Program-made: the position numbers and the translations under genes
Notes under the pieces: generated by a model
The model's input: the letters and a program-made list of their open reading frames with translations, nothing else
Database searches by the model: none
What the model was told of the DNA's origin: nothing
Shown: positions 36,601 to 43,891 of the stretch, one piece after another
Position numbering within the stretch: the first letter of the stretch is position 1
Layout of the letters: each line of letters starts with the position of its first letter
Source: Amycolatopsis sp. CA-128772
Lineage (GTDB): Bacteria; Actinomycetota; Actinomycetes; Mycobacteriales; Pseudonocardiaceae
Direction of reading: 5' to 3'
Length of the DNA stretch: 64,000 bases
Assembly (NCBI RefSeq): GCF_002904295.1
Contig: NZ_PPHG01000009.1
Coordinates: 62,001-126,000 of the forward strand

Positions 36601-36983
36601 CACTGACCGTGCTCGTCCTGCACGTTCATCGGCTGGTTCGACTGCCGCACCGAGTGCGTGCCGTCGGCGTTGACGTACTCGGTGGTGAACATCGTCCGCG
36701 ACACCGGCGTCGAGCGCTGCGGGTCGAAGTGCGTGCCCGCCCCGCCATCCAACCGGCTCTGTGCTGCGAAATCCGCCTTCGACGGCGCCTGCGGGGCCAC
36801 CGGCGCAGGTGCGGCCGATGGCAGCAGGCCGACCTCACGCGGGTCGATCGGCTTGGGCGCCTCGGTCAGACGCGGCGGTGCCGCGATCGCTTCGGTGCTG
36901 CCGAGCAGCAGGGTCATCGTCAGGACGAGCACGAGTGCCCTGACCCAGCGGACCAGATGGACAGGACGCGACAAACGCAGCAC
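30666..36983 (-). CDS. RHS/YD-repeat polymorphic toxin with two PA14 domains
   Basis: A 2105-residue exported protein. Residues 1 to about 35 form a signal peptide (VRALVLVLTMTLLLGSTEAIAA). A DNRLRE-like region lies at about 320-470, an Fn3-like segment at about 470-560, a first PA14 domain at about 630-765, YD repeats from about 830 to 1890 interrupted by a second PA14 at about 1140-1280, and the RHS core motif LLGRFLSVDPVDGGSANDYD near 1905. After the core come a Gly/Ala-rich hydrophobic stretch (about 1935-2010) and a short basic tip (GRIWVGPLAKKTVTKRG ... RGWQSNFESG) that should be the toxin; I cannot assign it to a known toxin fold. The ATG at 36983 is the only start that keeps the signal peptide. 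A candidate immunity gene follows immediately. Confidence 0.9.
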   Translation of the reverse strand: MLRLSRPVHLVRWVRALVLVLTMTLLLGSTEAIAAPPRLTEAPKPIDPREVGLLPSAAPAPVAPQAPSKADFAAQSRLDGGAGTHFDPQRSTPVSRTMFTTEYVNADGTHSVRQSNQPMNVQDEHGQWQPVQTTLETDPATKRADADNHPLSPSLATKADDAAVLQVESGGHTAGLALDQAAPTAAAVKGDSVSYPEVAAGTDLDYEVTPGAVKETIKLKRPPADGRSSWKFKLTTGDLTPKLATNGAVTLADKAGAVKIVLPPIETWDSAGNGETAPAMTGGSYTLDKAGADWWLTVAVDPNWLRDSKRVYPVSVDPTFTYGVTESHSYRSDGTNCDACGLRIGNSQAKGDTYNRSVFHMDYSPLFGKTVVGARMDLTRNTSVTGSLKTWNANLYHASGFNFNGVGGYMTSALVGDVGSFVGEGMTGFIRDRVNARDGSVFFMMIGAENAGTWTYKNLNATLTVDTGSPAPATTLIGPADGAVSTSLTPTLSVNPVTDPDGEAVKYCFRIATGADAKSGVVVESGCLPTPTWTVPAGILQDGVAYTWQAMTYSGATTITPTWVGHFKIDQRIGDHGPSPTDDAGPVEVNLANGNVSTSVQTPTFTAAGGNAGLSFTYNSQQVENKGLKASYFADLSHNGIISDAQQPVLVRTEPQVNVDWGTDSPFAPALPADWFVARWEGFFQAPVTGTYQLAGVHDDGATVWINGAKVYEVNAASDLNWTQAANVSLTAGQRVPIKVENAEATGAAKMRLFVRTTDNTAVAPQIVPADWLYTSDLPVLPQGWALSADLDGDGSSYTDAKVSDQNIVLTDASGAKHTWTKKSTGGYTPPSGEDGILAVDAAGKITLTDGGEVFVFRADGKLESQTSSIDSRKPSALQYIYDGTPARLREIKDPVSQRSHILHYNRAGDDCYGGVTPPAGAQTLPPAQMLCRISYWDGSETRLWYVGGNQLGRIEDPGSEITDYGYNPAGLLAGTRDSLANDWIAADPANRKANEGDLTHTISYDTAVKPKAISVNSAVPAIGKARSARTYRYDPANRQTFVDVAGLSPATGFFSKVTYDDADRTTSTTDSAGKTSAQEWSPKDLPLSTTDAAGRKTTTVYDYADRPVDSYGPAPASCFTGQLPSGTCPGGMSHGHNGYDEGINGLAVSWYDNDQLSGAPKAHTTGLGTADGTFVKNWGSVAPTAGIPADHYSLRAAGDIVFPAAGDYTLRLLADDGVRVWVDDQLVIDDWINTTAKWRQGVVHADSAGQAKRIRVDYYEFDLTAQLELHWTTPSGTQQPVPGTQLRPRYGLKTSTTASESDGVADKTGTTSFGDSGIDPVYGLATSGLANPSGLKVAGSVSYETPGSGYLRKTAKTMATGAKTTYAYYGDTETRVNPCAAGSAAVNQGGLAKLTTSTAPATGSARVDEQVYDASGRVVAEATGGAWTCTSYDSRDRPVQVKVPASTDAPARSVTHDYAVGGDPLTTAMSDDKGTVTTTVDFLGREVGYTDVNGVRTSTGYDQVGRVTSATVTPPNAADLPRTISTTYDDAGRTVTQNLDGRPLATVGYDNAGELATVDYANGTSLASTSKDNAARLLSLGWKTSDGRDVVSKVGRTSAGTIIDESLAGVDARPDAPNYVYDGVGRLTEAYVTGHHYTYDYTASASATCPNGTQANAGLNTNRMRLLDQTASGTAETRYCYDAADRLLATEGATALSGFTYDADGNTTGWQGADGTTALTWDGSDRNIGVKSSGPNPALNADIAYTRDVTDRIVRRDPRDCDNNTVVRYGYTSDGDTADLTLTADGRLTTLALTLPGGVLYTTRVGSDGAFTPTYDHPSVRGDLVLSTDSAGHQIGELRTFDPYGQPLTASGAVDSQNVPDNGPGSMDYGWLGQYQRPYEHTGALSVVQMGARPYSPLLGRFLSVDPVDGGSANDYDYVAGDPINAMDLDGNSWFSSIVSVVTKVAEVASWIPGPIGTIASGVAAAGNAIQGNWGAAARYGAQALAGVLTAGIGTAAVGAAIGAYKAVKFARGVGTILKAARRSQGFVYKGVKATFRQSRVAGRIWVGPLAKKTVTKRGSVRWVSRNGKRQYRSPENKGRRGWQSNFESGRVNKKYTNNYHVRH

Positions 36984-37322
36984 GCCAGTACCTCCCCCGG
37001 CGACCCCGGCACCCCGCCGCGGTCGCCCCCAATGGCCCCGCGGGACACAGCTGCCGCCGCAGGGTCTTGCCCGGCTCGCCGCGCACCTCGTGCCCGGTCT
37101 GCTCAGGGGTCGGGAAGTCCTCGTCCCTCACCCGCAGCAATCATCGGCAGGGATTCACAGCTGTTACACAGGTTCGGTGAGACGAGACCCACAGTTGCCA
37201 AGCACTCACCGATCCAGTAAAAGTCCAGGTCACCGCCTTGCAAGCGCGCCAACGCCGCCGGTTACGATGCCTGCCGGTCCCGCCATCGCCGGGCCGCAGC
37301 CATCCGTTCCGGCAGGAGATCC
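36984..37322. other. Divergent intergenic region upstream of the RHS gene
   Basis: About 340 bases separating the RHS gene and the membrane-protein gene at 37323. It must hold both promoters. The stretch 37140-37215 is lower in G+C (CAGGGATTCACAGCTGTTAC), but I see no clear -35/-10 pair or operator. Confidence 0.35.
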
Positions 37323-39014
37323 ATGACCCAGCCAGCGCTCGCCGAGCCCCACGGGCCGGACGTCACCGCGCCGATCCCGCGCATCGCCGCGCCGGCCCGC
37401 GACCGCGCGTCGTGGCGGCCGAGCGTGGTCGCGTGGTGGTTGTTCGCGGCCGTCCCGGTCAGCCTGGCCCTGCTGACCGCGGTGCGGGCGCCGCGGATGC
37501 ACGTGCTGCTCGACTACTGGCACGTCTTCGCCAAGATCACCGACGACAGCGGCAACCTCCTGCTCGGCCAGGTGTTCACCTACCACCTCGACCAGCCGTT
37601 CGTCGTACCTTCGCTGCTGTTCTACGCCGACGCGGCGTGGTTCGGCGGCGACAACCGCGTCCTGACGGTCCTGACCGTCGCTCTGCTGGCCGTCGCGGTG
37701 CTGGCACTGCGTTCGATGCTGCCGCGACAGCTCTCACCAACAGCCCGCGGCGCGTTGACCGCGGGCATGGCGTGGCTGCTGTTCAGCTCCCACGCCACCG
37801 AACTGTGGCTGCAGGGCACGAACGGCATCAGCTGGGTGCCCGCCGTGACCTTCTGCACGATCGCGATCGCCTGCGCCCACCGCGGCCACCTCGCCTTCGC
37901 TTCAGGAGCCGCCGTTGTCGCGTGTCTCAGTTTCGGAGCAGCGTTGCCGATCTGGTTCGTGGTCGCCTTCATCATGTGGCTGCGCAAGGAATCTCGACCA
38001 CGGATCGTGATCCCGGCGGCGGCAGGCGTCGTGATCGTCGGTGCGTGGTGGCTCACCAAACCCGCCGGGGCACAGTCGGGGGCGACGGCGGCGTTCGACC
38101 CGGACGGACGTCTGTCGGTCGTCGCCGCCGCCGTCGGCGGGCTGTGGTCAGTGGACATCGCCGTCGTCGCGGTGATCGTGGGCGGCCTGACGATCACGCT
38201 GCTCGGCTTGCTGCTCAACCGGACGATCGGGGACCGCCTGCGCGAGTCGGCCAGCGCAGACGCCGGATGGGCGGGATTGGCCTGCTACGCCTTCGCGCTG
38301 GGGTTGATGCTCGCGCTCGGCCGGACGACGACGAACGTCCCGGGAGGCAACGTAGGCCTCATCAGCCGCTATGTACTCGTCGCCGCACTCGCCACCATCG
38401 CGTTGCTCGTCCTGATCACCCTGCACCGTCCACAGTGGCCACAGCGTTACCTCGTCGCCGGAATCGTCACCCTCGCGTTGATCACGCATGCGATCGGCGG
38501 TGGCAAAGCCGATGAAGTCCGCCGCAGCTACGCACCGCTCACCCTGTCCGCCATCGCGCTTCGGGTCGACGCGCCCGCCGCCTTGGACGCCCTTCACATC
38601 CAACGCGGCGCCGCACCCGCCGCCCGCGCATTGCGGGCGTACCCGTTCAACGACGCCTTCACCCTCGGCTGCGGCGGCACCGAACTCGGTAGCCACGTCA
38701 ACCTCGCCACCGCACAACCGATGCCGCACGACCGCCCGGGGACCGCACACGGGGCGACGGACTCCCCCACCGCCGGCGCAGACACCATCATCACCGGCTG
38801 GGCAGTTCTCAACGGAACTCCGCCAGGCTGCATCCTCATCACCGATTCCACGGGCACGGTGACCGGCGGCGGCATCACCGGACTACCCCTGACTGCCACT
38901 CAGAGCTCAACAGCCCCAGCAGGCGCCACGTCTTGGCGGGCGACAGCAGGTCCGACAAACTCGCCACTCGTCGTTCTCGCCGTCCAGGATGGCCACTTCT
39001 ACCGAATCAGCTGA
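37323..39014 (+). CDS. Polytopic membrane protein of unknown function (GT-C-like topology)
   Basis: A 563-residue integral membrane protein. After a cytoplasmic head it has about ten helices (VVAWWLFAAVPVSLALLTAV; VLTVLTVALLAVAVLALRSM; AAAGVVIVGAWWLTKPAG; VAVIVGGLTITLLGLLLN; YVLVAALATIALLVLITLH) and then an extracellular C-terminal domain of about 150 residues with a CGG and a single later Cys. The loop between the first helices (DYWHVFAKITDDSGNLL) is placed like the catalytic loop of GT-C mannosyl- or arabinosyltransferase-like proteins, but no DxD is present and I cannot assign activity. The ATG at 37323 follows GGCAGGAGAT. It is divergent from the RHS gene. Confidence 0.65.
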   Translation: MTQPALAEPHGPDVTAPIPRIAAPARDRASWRPSVVAWWLFAAVPVSLALLTAVRAPRMHVLLDYWHVFAKITDDSGNLLLGQVFTYHLDQPFVVPSLLFYADAAWFGGDNRVLTVLTVALLAVAVLALRSMLPRQLSPTARGALTAGMAWLLFSSHATELWLQGTNGISWVPAVTFCTIAIACAHRGHLAFASGAAVVACLSFGAALPIWFVVAFIMWLRKESRPRIVIPAAAGVVIVGAWWLTKPAGAQSGATAAFDPDGRLSVVAAAVGGLWSVDIAVVAVIVGGLTITLLGLLLNRTIGDRLRESASADAGWAGLACYAFALGLMLALGRTTTNVPGGNVGLISRYVLVAALATIALLVLITLHRPQWPQRYLVAGIVTLALITHAIGGGKADEVRRSYAPLTLSAIALRVDAPAALDALHIQRGAAPAARALRAYPFNDAFTLGCGGTELGSHVNLATAQPMPHDRPGTAHGATDSPTAGADTIITGWAVLNGTPPGCILITDSTGTVTGGGITGLPLTATQSSTAPAGATSWRATAGPTNSPLVVLAVQDGHFYRIS

Positions 39015-39208
39015 GGCACCACCCCAGAGGACGCAGTCCACAATGAGAACGCCGAGTCGTAGCGGAGCCGAGGACGCTCTGGGTACACGAGCCCCTACTC
39101 GCACCGCACCCCTTGGCCCTCCAGCCGAGGTCTGTTGACGTCGTCCTCAGGGCCCTCAGAGGGTCTCCAGCCACCTCACCGGGTCTCCACAGAGAGCACC
39201 TCGCCCTC

Positions 39209-39347
39209 GGTTGACTGGAGGTTCTGGACGTGGGTCGCCCTCAGTCGACCTAGCTGGGCGGTTTGCATTCGCTCATGCTTTGATTCGGTGTCAATCGACG
39301 TCGATCGTCGCCGTTTATGGAGCATAAATGCTCCCTCGTTCGTGATC
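39209..39347. repeat. 139-bp island-end repeat, right copy
   Basis: Gap-free partner of 6415-6553 with about 16 mismatches. Upstream (39191-39208) it also matches the third copy at 30023. It lies about 820 bases inside the right attachment repeat rather than touching it, which suggests a second, older attachment junction or loss of the intervening element. Confidence 0.7.
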
Positions 39348-40168
39348 ATCAAGCGGCGAAGGCGGCTGGTTACGATGATCCGGCCGCGGTGATCGGGAAG
39401 CCGATCGGCGGGTCCTCTGAGGTGGCTGGCCGACACGCGGCCAGCCAGCGCTGCCCACGGACATTGCGGGTCAACGCAGTAGTCGCAACCCGAGGGCTGA
39501 TTTCGACGCCGGCGAAGGCACGACAAGCAGTCCGAGGTGCTTGTCACGCATCTCATTGACCCATGCCGGGTACTTGCCATGCGGGTACCGGCTAGCACCG
39601 CTGGTCTGCGTCAGGTCTCCGGGCGGCAGGTGAAGCGCGGCGGCACCGCCCCTGCCTTCTCTGGGTTCGTCACCTCCGTCGGGATGGAATCGACCCACGT
39701 CAAGATGCCGATCAGGTGCTTCGCTACGGCTGTTTGCGTGGTTGCCGGATCTTCTGCGCAGCGTGTCAGGCTGCCGCAGGAAGCTCTGCTCGGAGGCCAC
39801 TTACGGACGGTGACTGTCACCCGCAGACAACGCGCCATCGACGATGCCGATCCGTGGCCGAGAAGACTGCCACCACCTAACGGGCCCGATCACCCAGCGG
39901 CGTGCTGCACCCAGCCGTCGGTGGCTTCGGCTTACCGTGGCCCAGTGACTGCTACCGCGCAAACGCCAGATCTTGTGCCGGTTCACGTCGGGCATCCCGT
40001 TCCCACCCCGTCCGCGGACGGGCTCCGGCAGGTGATCCCCGATTCGGGAGAAGGTAGCGGTCGACGCTCACTACCCCACCACCTGTACAGCAGTCGTTGC
40101 TGCCCGTCGCAGAGGTTAACTGGCAGCGACACGGTCTGAAGCCACAACTAAATCGGCCCCTACTCGAG
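39348..40168. other. About 800 bases of degraded sequence at the right end of the island
   Basis: Several short frames on both strands (for example minus 39471-39800 and 39611-39838) have no start signal, family motif or consistent codon pattern. No RNA gene is seen. Probably element debris. Confidence 0.4.
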
Positions 40169-40247
40169 GGCAGCAAAAAGGCCCAGGTCGTCGACCTGGG
40201 CCTTGCGCTCCCCCGCTTGGACTCGAACCAAGAACCCTCCGGTTAAC
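40169..40247. repeat. Right attachment-site repeat, inside intact tRNA-Asn
   Basis: Partner of 6343-6421: 71 identical bases (40169-40239), one mismatch at 40240, then GGTTAAC to 40247. It covers the terminator and the 3' half of the tRNA up to the anticodon. The intact tRNA lies at this end, so the element entered here and carried or restored the 3' half. Confidence 0.85.
40178..40204 (-). terminator. Terminator of tRNA-Asn
   Basis: AAGGCCCAGGT and ACCTGGGCCTT pair around a five-base CGTCG centre; on the minus strand the stem is followed by TTTGCTG. The same hairpin is present in the left attachment repeat (6352-6378), now without a tRNA. Confidence 0.75.
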
Positions 40248-40280
40248 AGCCGAATGCTCTGCCAGTTGAGCTACAGGGGA
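40208..40280 (-). tRNA. tRNA-Asn (GTT)
   Basis: On the minus strand a complete 73-base cloverleaf: acceptor TCCCCTG pairing with CGGGGGA (one T-G wobble), discriminator G, D arm with CTGGCAGAG, anticodon loop CTGTTAA with GTT at 40245-40247, and T loop GGTTCGAGTCC. The CCA end is not encoded. This gene is the insertion target of the genomic island to its left; the other half-copy is at 6343. Confidence 0.95.
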
Positions 40281-40398
40281 TTGCCGCTCACTTCCGGTGC
40301 CGGTCTCTCCGACCGACAAGAAGAACTTTAGCCCATGCCCCGGAAGCGTCGTGCACCACCCCCCACTTAGCGCAACCGCCCCCGCGCGGTGGTTTTCC

Positions 40399-40428
40399 TG
40401 GACAATGGACAGTCGGACGACCTAACGA
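40399..40428 (+). promoter_or_regulatory. Candidate promoter of the small YtxH-like gene
   Basis: TGGACA (40399-40404), 18 bases, TAACGA (40423-40428). It is 18 bases upstream of the ATG at 40447, so a short leader or leaderless-like transcript is expected. Motif call only. Confidence 0.3.
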
Positions 40429-40446
40429 TGTGGAGTGTGGACGCGC

Positions 40447-40617
40447 ATGAAGAAATTCCTGCTGGGGGCGGGCCTGGGGTACGTGCTGGGCGCCAAGGCA
40501 GGCCGGGGGCGGTACGAGCAGCTCGTGCGCACCTACCGCCGGGTCGTCGACCACCCCATGGTGCAAGGGGCCGCCGGGGTGGCCCGGGCCAAGATCGGCG
40601 AGAAGCTCAAGCGCTGA
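40447..40617 (+). CDS. Small YtxH-like membrane-associated protein, 56 residues
   Basis: A 56-residue basic protein: MKKFLLGAGLGYVLGAKAGR, then a helix with RYEQLVRTYRRVVDHPMVQG and AAGVARAKIGEKLKR. The short Gly-rich hydrophobic N-terminus followed by an amphipathic basic helix is common in actinomycete YtxH-type small proteins of unknown function. The ATG at 40447 is chosen because homologues of this type begin MKK; a GTG at 40435 would add four residues. It overlaps the 3' end of the convergent tam gene by 11 bases. Confidence 0.75.
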   Translation: MKKFLLGAGLGYVLGAKAGRGRYEQLVRTYRRVVDHPMVQGAAGVARAKIGEKLKR

Positions 40618-41374
40618 TCCGGGCCACGAAGAACACCCGGCGGAACTCGAACCACGTGACGCCGTCGGCCCGCGTGGGGTAGGCGGCGTCCAGCCGCGGC
40701 GCCAGGTCCGCGCGGAACCGCTCCCACTCGGAGTCGGGCAGGGCCGCGCGGATCGGGCGCAAGGCCGTTCCCGCGATCCACTCCAGCACCGGGGACGGCC
40801 CGCGCAGGGGCTGCACGTACGTCGTCTCCCAGGCGTCGACCGTGCAGCCCACGTCCGCCAGGAGGTCCGCGTACTCCGCCGGGGCCGACACCGCGTCGCC
40901 CTCGCGCAGCACCACGTCGGACAGGTGGGACGCCCATTCCGGGGACGCCGCCAGTTCGCGCGTCAGCGCGTGCGACGGGGCGTTGAAGTTGCCCGGCACC
41001 TGGACCGCCAGCCAGGCCCCCTCGGGCAGCGAAGCGGCCCAGCGTCGCAGCAACGCGGCGTGGTCCGGGACCCATTGCAGGACCGCGTTGGACACCACGA
41101 CGTCGGTGTCCGGCGCCGGCTGCCAGTCGCGGACGTCGAGGAGAGTTGCGTCGAGGCCGCGGGCGCGAGCCGCCGCCACCATTTCGGGTGAACTGTCGCT
41201 GCACTCCAGCGCCGCCGCGGGCCAGCGGTCGCGCAGCGACGCCGTCAGGTTGCCCGGGCCGCAGCCCAGGTCGGTGACGCGCCGCGGGGACGACGCGCCG
41301 ATGCGGGCGACGAGGTCATGGAACGGCCGGGCCCGCAGGTCGGCGTAGTCGAGGTACTTGTCCGGATCCCACAC
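40607..41374 (-). CDS. tam: Trans-aconitate 2-methyltransferase
   Basis: A 255-residue SAM-dependent methyltransferase. It opens MWDPDKYLDYADLRARPFHD, the characteristic start of Tam, followed by the SAM motif VTDLGCGPGNLTASL and VVSNAVLQWVPDHAALLRRW. The C-terminal GVTWFEFRRVFFVARI also matches Tam. It methylates trans-aconitate, a spontaneous by-product that inhibits aconitase. The GTG start at 41374 follows GGGAGGCCGC. A strong inverted repeat lies upstream at 41392-41422. Confidence 0.9.
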   Translation of the reverse strand: MWDPDKYLDYADLRARPFHDLVARIGASSPRRVTDLGCGPGNLTASLRDRWPAAALECSDSSPEMVAAARARGLDATLLDVRDWQPAPDTDVVVSNAVLQWVPDHAALLRRWAASLPEGAWLAVQVPGNFNAPSHALTRELAASPEWASHLSDVVLREGDAVSAPAEYADLLADVGCTVDAWETTYVQPLRGPSPVLEWIAGTALRPIRAALPDSEWERFRADLAPRLDAAYPTRADGVTWFEFRRVFFVARISA

Positions 41375-41391
41375 AGCGGCCTCCCGGTTAA

Positions 41392-41422
41392 CAGTACGCC
41401 TGTACTGAGTACGAGCGTACTG
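41392..41422. promoter_or_regulatory. Nested palindrome upstream of tam
   Basis: CAGTACGC (41392-41399) and GCGTACTG (41415-41422) are exact complements, and between them lies GTACTGAGTAC (41402-41412), a perfect palindrome around one base. The element sits between the tam start and the stop of the conserved gene upstream. It could be an operator for tam or a terminator for the upstream gene. Confidence 0.45.
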
Positions 41423-41944
41423 CTACTCCGCCGGGTTGACCAGCTTCGCCGCGACCTGCTCGGCGATGGCCTCGACCAGCGTGACGTCGGTACCCGGGTC
41501 CGGCCGGACCTGCAGGACGCTGCCGTCCCGGCCGGGCACCTTGCGCTGCACGAACCACGCGCCGCCGTCGCCGATCTCCTGCCGGTGCCGCGTGCGGATC
41601 GAGCCTTCGACGCGTTGGTAGGCCTCGCGCGGCACCTTGCCCGGCGCCGGCAGCCGGAAGTGCACCGGCGGCCGGTCGGCCAGCACGACCGCCGAACCCG
41701 CGGTGGCCACCTCGGCCGACTCCGTCAGCGTGAACACGCCGTCCGCCCAGGCCGCCTTGGCGATCAGGTGCCAGCCGACGCGGCGCGCCCCGTCGCCGGC
41801 CGGGATCCACAAGCCGAGCGCCGTCACGACCAGGTGGCCGCCGCCTTCGACCGGGGCGCTGTCCACGACGTCTTCGCCCGGCGCGAGGGAACCGGCGAAC
41901 CCCTCGGGCGTGCGGTCGCCCAGCAAGCGGCGCAGGAAGCTCAT
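41423..41944 (-). CDS. Conserved protein of unknown function downstream of dnaG
   Basis: A 173-residue soluble protein: MSFLRRLLGDRTPEGFAGSL, GGGHLVVTALGLWIPAGDGA, GWHLIAKAAWADGVFTLTES, then a basic REAYQRVEGSIRTRHRQE and a C-terminal helix (VEAIAEQVAAKLV). It has a PH-like or beta-rich feel, but I cannot name a family. It starts one base after the dnaG stop (TGAGATGA), so it is coupled to DNA primase. Actinomycetes commonly carry a gene of this kind after dnaG; its role is unknown. Confidence 0.75.
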   Translation of the reverse strand: MSFLRRLLGDRTPEGFAGSLAPGEDVVDSAPVEGGGHLVVTALGLWIPAGDGARRVGWHLIAKAAWADGVFTLTESAEVATAGSAVVLADRPPVHFRLPAPGKVPREAYQRVEGSIRTRHRQEIGDGGAWFVQRKVPGRDGSVLQVRPDPGTDVTLVEAIAEQVAAKLVNPAE

Positions 41945-41945
41945 C

Positions 41946-43850
41946 TCAGCTCCACGCGCCGGCGGCCGCCTGCTCGCCCAGGGACTTCTTGTACTGCTCC
42001 AGCGCGACCAGGTCGCCGAACAGCGCGCGGTAGTCGTCCGGCGCCTCGACCGGCGACAGCCGCTGCAGCTTGCCCTTGATCTCCGCGATCTGCCGCCCGA
42101 CCAGGCCCTCCTGCAGCCTCGCCAGGATCGACGAGATGTACCGGGAGTCGACCTCGTCCTTGGCCTGCAACGGTTCCACGGCCAGTTCCGACAGCACCCG
42201 GCGGACCGTCCCTTCCGGACAGTGCGGGGCCGCCGCGTCCAGCAGCGCCGGGCCGGTCAGGCCCGAACCCGCGCCGCCGGCCTTCAGCACCGCCTCGTGG
42301 ACCGCGACGTACACCGGGTGCGTGAACGCCTCCAGGGGCAGCGCGTCGTACTCCGGCCCGGCGATCGCGGGCTGCTGCAGCGCCGCCTTCAGGGCCTCGC
42401 GCTGCACGGCGAACCGCGGGTCCTTCGGGGCCGGGCGGGCGACGTCCTGCGCGGGAGCGGCCGGCGCCGCCTGAGCCCGGGCCGGCTGCCGCAGCGGCGC
42501 CCCGCCGCGTTTGTCGGTCGCGCCCGCGCTGCCGCGGACCCGGTTGACCACCTGGGCGACGTCCTGCCAGCCCACCCACCAGGCGAGCTTCGACGCGTAG
42601 CCGTCGCGGGCCGCGCGGTCCTTGATCGACGCCACCATCGGCACGGTCTTCTGCAGCGCCGCGACCTGGCCGTCGACCGAGTCGAGGTCGTAGTTCTTGA
42701 GCGTGCTGCGGATGACGAACTCGAACAGCGGCGTCCGCCGCGCGACCAGGTCCTTCACCGCACTGTCGCCCTTGGCCAGCCGCAGCTCGCACGGGTCCAT
42801 GCCGTCCGGCGCGACCGCGATGTACGTCTGGCCGGCGAAGGTCTGGTCGCCTTCGAACGCCTTCAGCGCCGCCTTCTGGCCCGCTTCGTCACCGTCGAAG
42901 GTGAAGATGACTTCGCCGCGGAAGGCGTCGTCGTCCATCATCAGCCGGCGAAGCACCTTCATGTGGTCTTCGCCGAACGCCGTGCCCGACGACGCCACCG
43001 CCGTCGGCACGCCCGACGCGTGCATCGCCATCACGTCGGTGTAGCCCTCGACCACGACCACTTGGTGCCGCTTCGCGATCTCGCGCTTGGCCAGGTCGAG
43101 GCCGAACATGACCTGGGACTTCTTGTAGATCGGCGACTCGGCGGTGTTGAGGTACTTCGCCGAGATCCGGTCGTCGTCGAACAGCCGCCGCGCGCCGAAG
43201 CCGACGACGTCGTTGCCGACGTCGCGGATCGGCCAGACCAGCCGCCGGTGGAAGCGGTCCATCGGGCCGCGCTGGCCCTCCTTGGACAGCCCCGCGGTGA
43301 GCAGCTCCTTGACCTCGAAACCCCGGTTGAGCAGGAACTTCGTCAGCTTGTCCCAGCCGCCGGGTGCGTACCCGCAGCCGAACGTCTTGGCCATCGAGGC
43401 GTCGAACCCGCGCTCGGACAGGAAGTCCCGCGCCGGGCGCGCCTCGTCGGTGACCAGCTGCTCGGCGTAGAACTCCTGGGCCAGCCGGTGGGCCTCGACC
43501 AGCCGGGTGCGGCTGCCGCGGTCGCGCTGGATCGTCGCGCCGCCGCCCTCGTAGGTGAGCCGGATGCCGACCCGGTCGGCCAGCCGCTCGACGGCCTCCA
43601 CGAACGAGATCAGGTCGATCTTCTGGACGAACTTGATCACGTCGCCGCCCTCGCCACAGCCGAAGCAGTGGAAGGTGCCGTGCGCCGGGCGGACGTTGAA
43701 CGACGGGGTCTTCTCGTTGTGGAACGGGCAGAGGCCCTTCAGGCTGCCCCCACCGGCGCGGCGCAGCGCCACGTACTCCCCGACGACCTCGTCGATCCGG
43801 TTCCGCTCGCGCACCTCCGCGATGTCGCTCTCCCGAATCCGTCCTGCCAC
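41946..43850 (-). CDS. dnaG: DNA primase
   Basis: A 634-residue DnaG. The CHC2 zinc finger is visible (Cys41, His44, Cys62, Cys65 in CPFH...HCFGCGEGGD). The TOPRIM catalytic domain includes VVVEGYTDVMAMHASG, SSGTAFGEDHM and FTFDGDEAGQKAA. The C-terminal domain (from about residue 470) is the DnaB-helicase interaction region, preceded by a Pro/Ala-rich linker. It makes RNA primers for replication. The GTG at 43850 gives MAGRIRESDIAEVRERNRID, the usual N-terminus; an in-frame GTG at 43859 is the alternative. It shares a 41-base intergenic gap with the divergent sigma-factor gene. Confidence 0.96.
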   Translation of the reverse strand: MAGRIRESDIAEVRERNRIDEVVGEYVALRRAGGGSLKGLCPFHNEKTPSFNVRPAHGTFHCFGCGEGGDVIKFVQKIDLISFVEAVERLADRVGIRLTYEGGGATIQRDRGSRTRLVEAHRLAQEFYAEQLVTDEARPARDFLSERGFDASMAKTFGCGYAPGGWDKLTKFLLNRGFEVKELLTAGLSKEGQRGPMDRFHRRLVWPIRDVGNDVVGFGARRLFDDDRISAKYLNTAESPIYKKSQVMFGLDLAKREIAKRHQVVVVEGYTDVMAMHASGVPTAVASSGTAFGEDHMKVLRRLMMDDDAFRGEVIFTFDGDEAGQKAALKAFEGDQTFAGQTYIAVAPDGMDPCELRLAKGDSAVKDLVARRTPLFEFVIRSTLKNYDLDSVDGQVAALQKTVPMVASIKDRAARDGYASKLAWWVGWQDVAQVVNRVRGSAGATDKRGGAPLRQPARAQAAPAAPAQDVARPAPKDPRFAVQREALKAALQQPAIAGPEYDALPLEAFTHPVYVAVHEAVLKAGGAGSGLTGPALLDAAAPHCPEGTVRRVLSELAVEPLQAKDEVDSRYISSILARLQEGLVGRQIAEIKGKLQRLSPVEAPDDYRALFGDLVALEQYKKSLGEQAAAGAWS

Positions 43851-43891
43851 GCCGCCCACTCTAGTCTCGCCCTTTGCGGCACACTCGGGGC

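Noticed and set aside
33981..37220. A 1079-residue plus-strand frame opposite the RHS gene
   Set aside because: Low-complexity Val/Gly/Arg shadow of the RHS coding strand; no ribosome site or domain.
36984..37322. A second RHS-linked small gene in the divergent gap
   Set aside because: Short frames exist but lack start signals and amino-acid patterns of real proteins.
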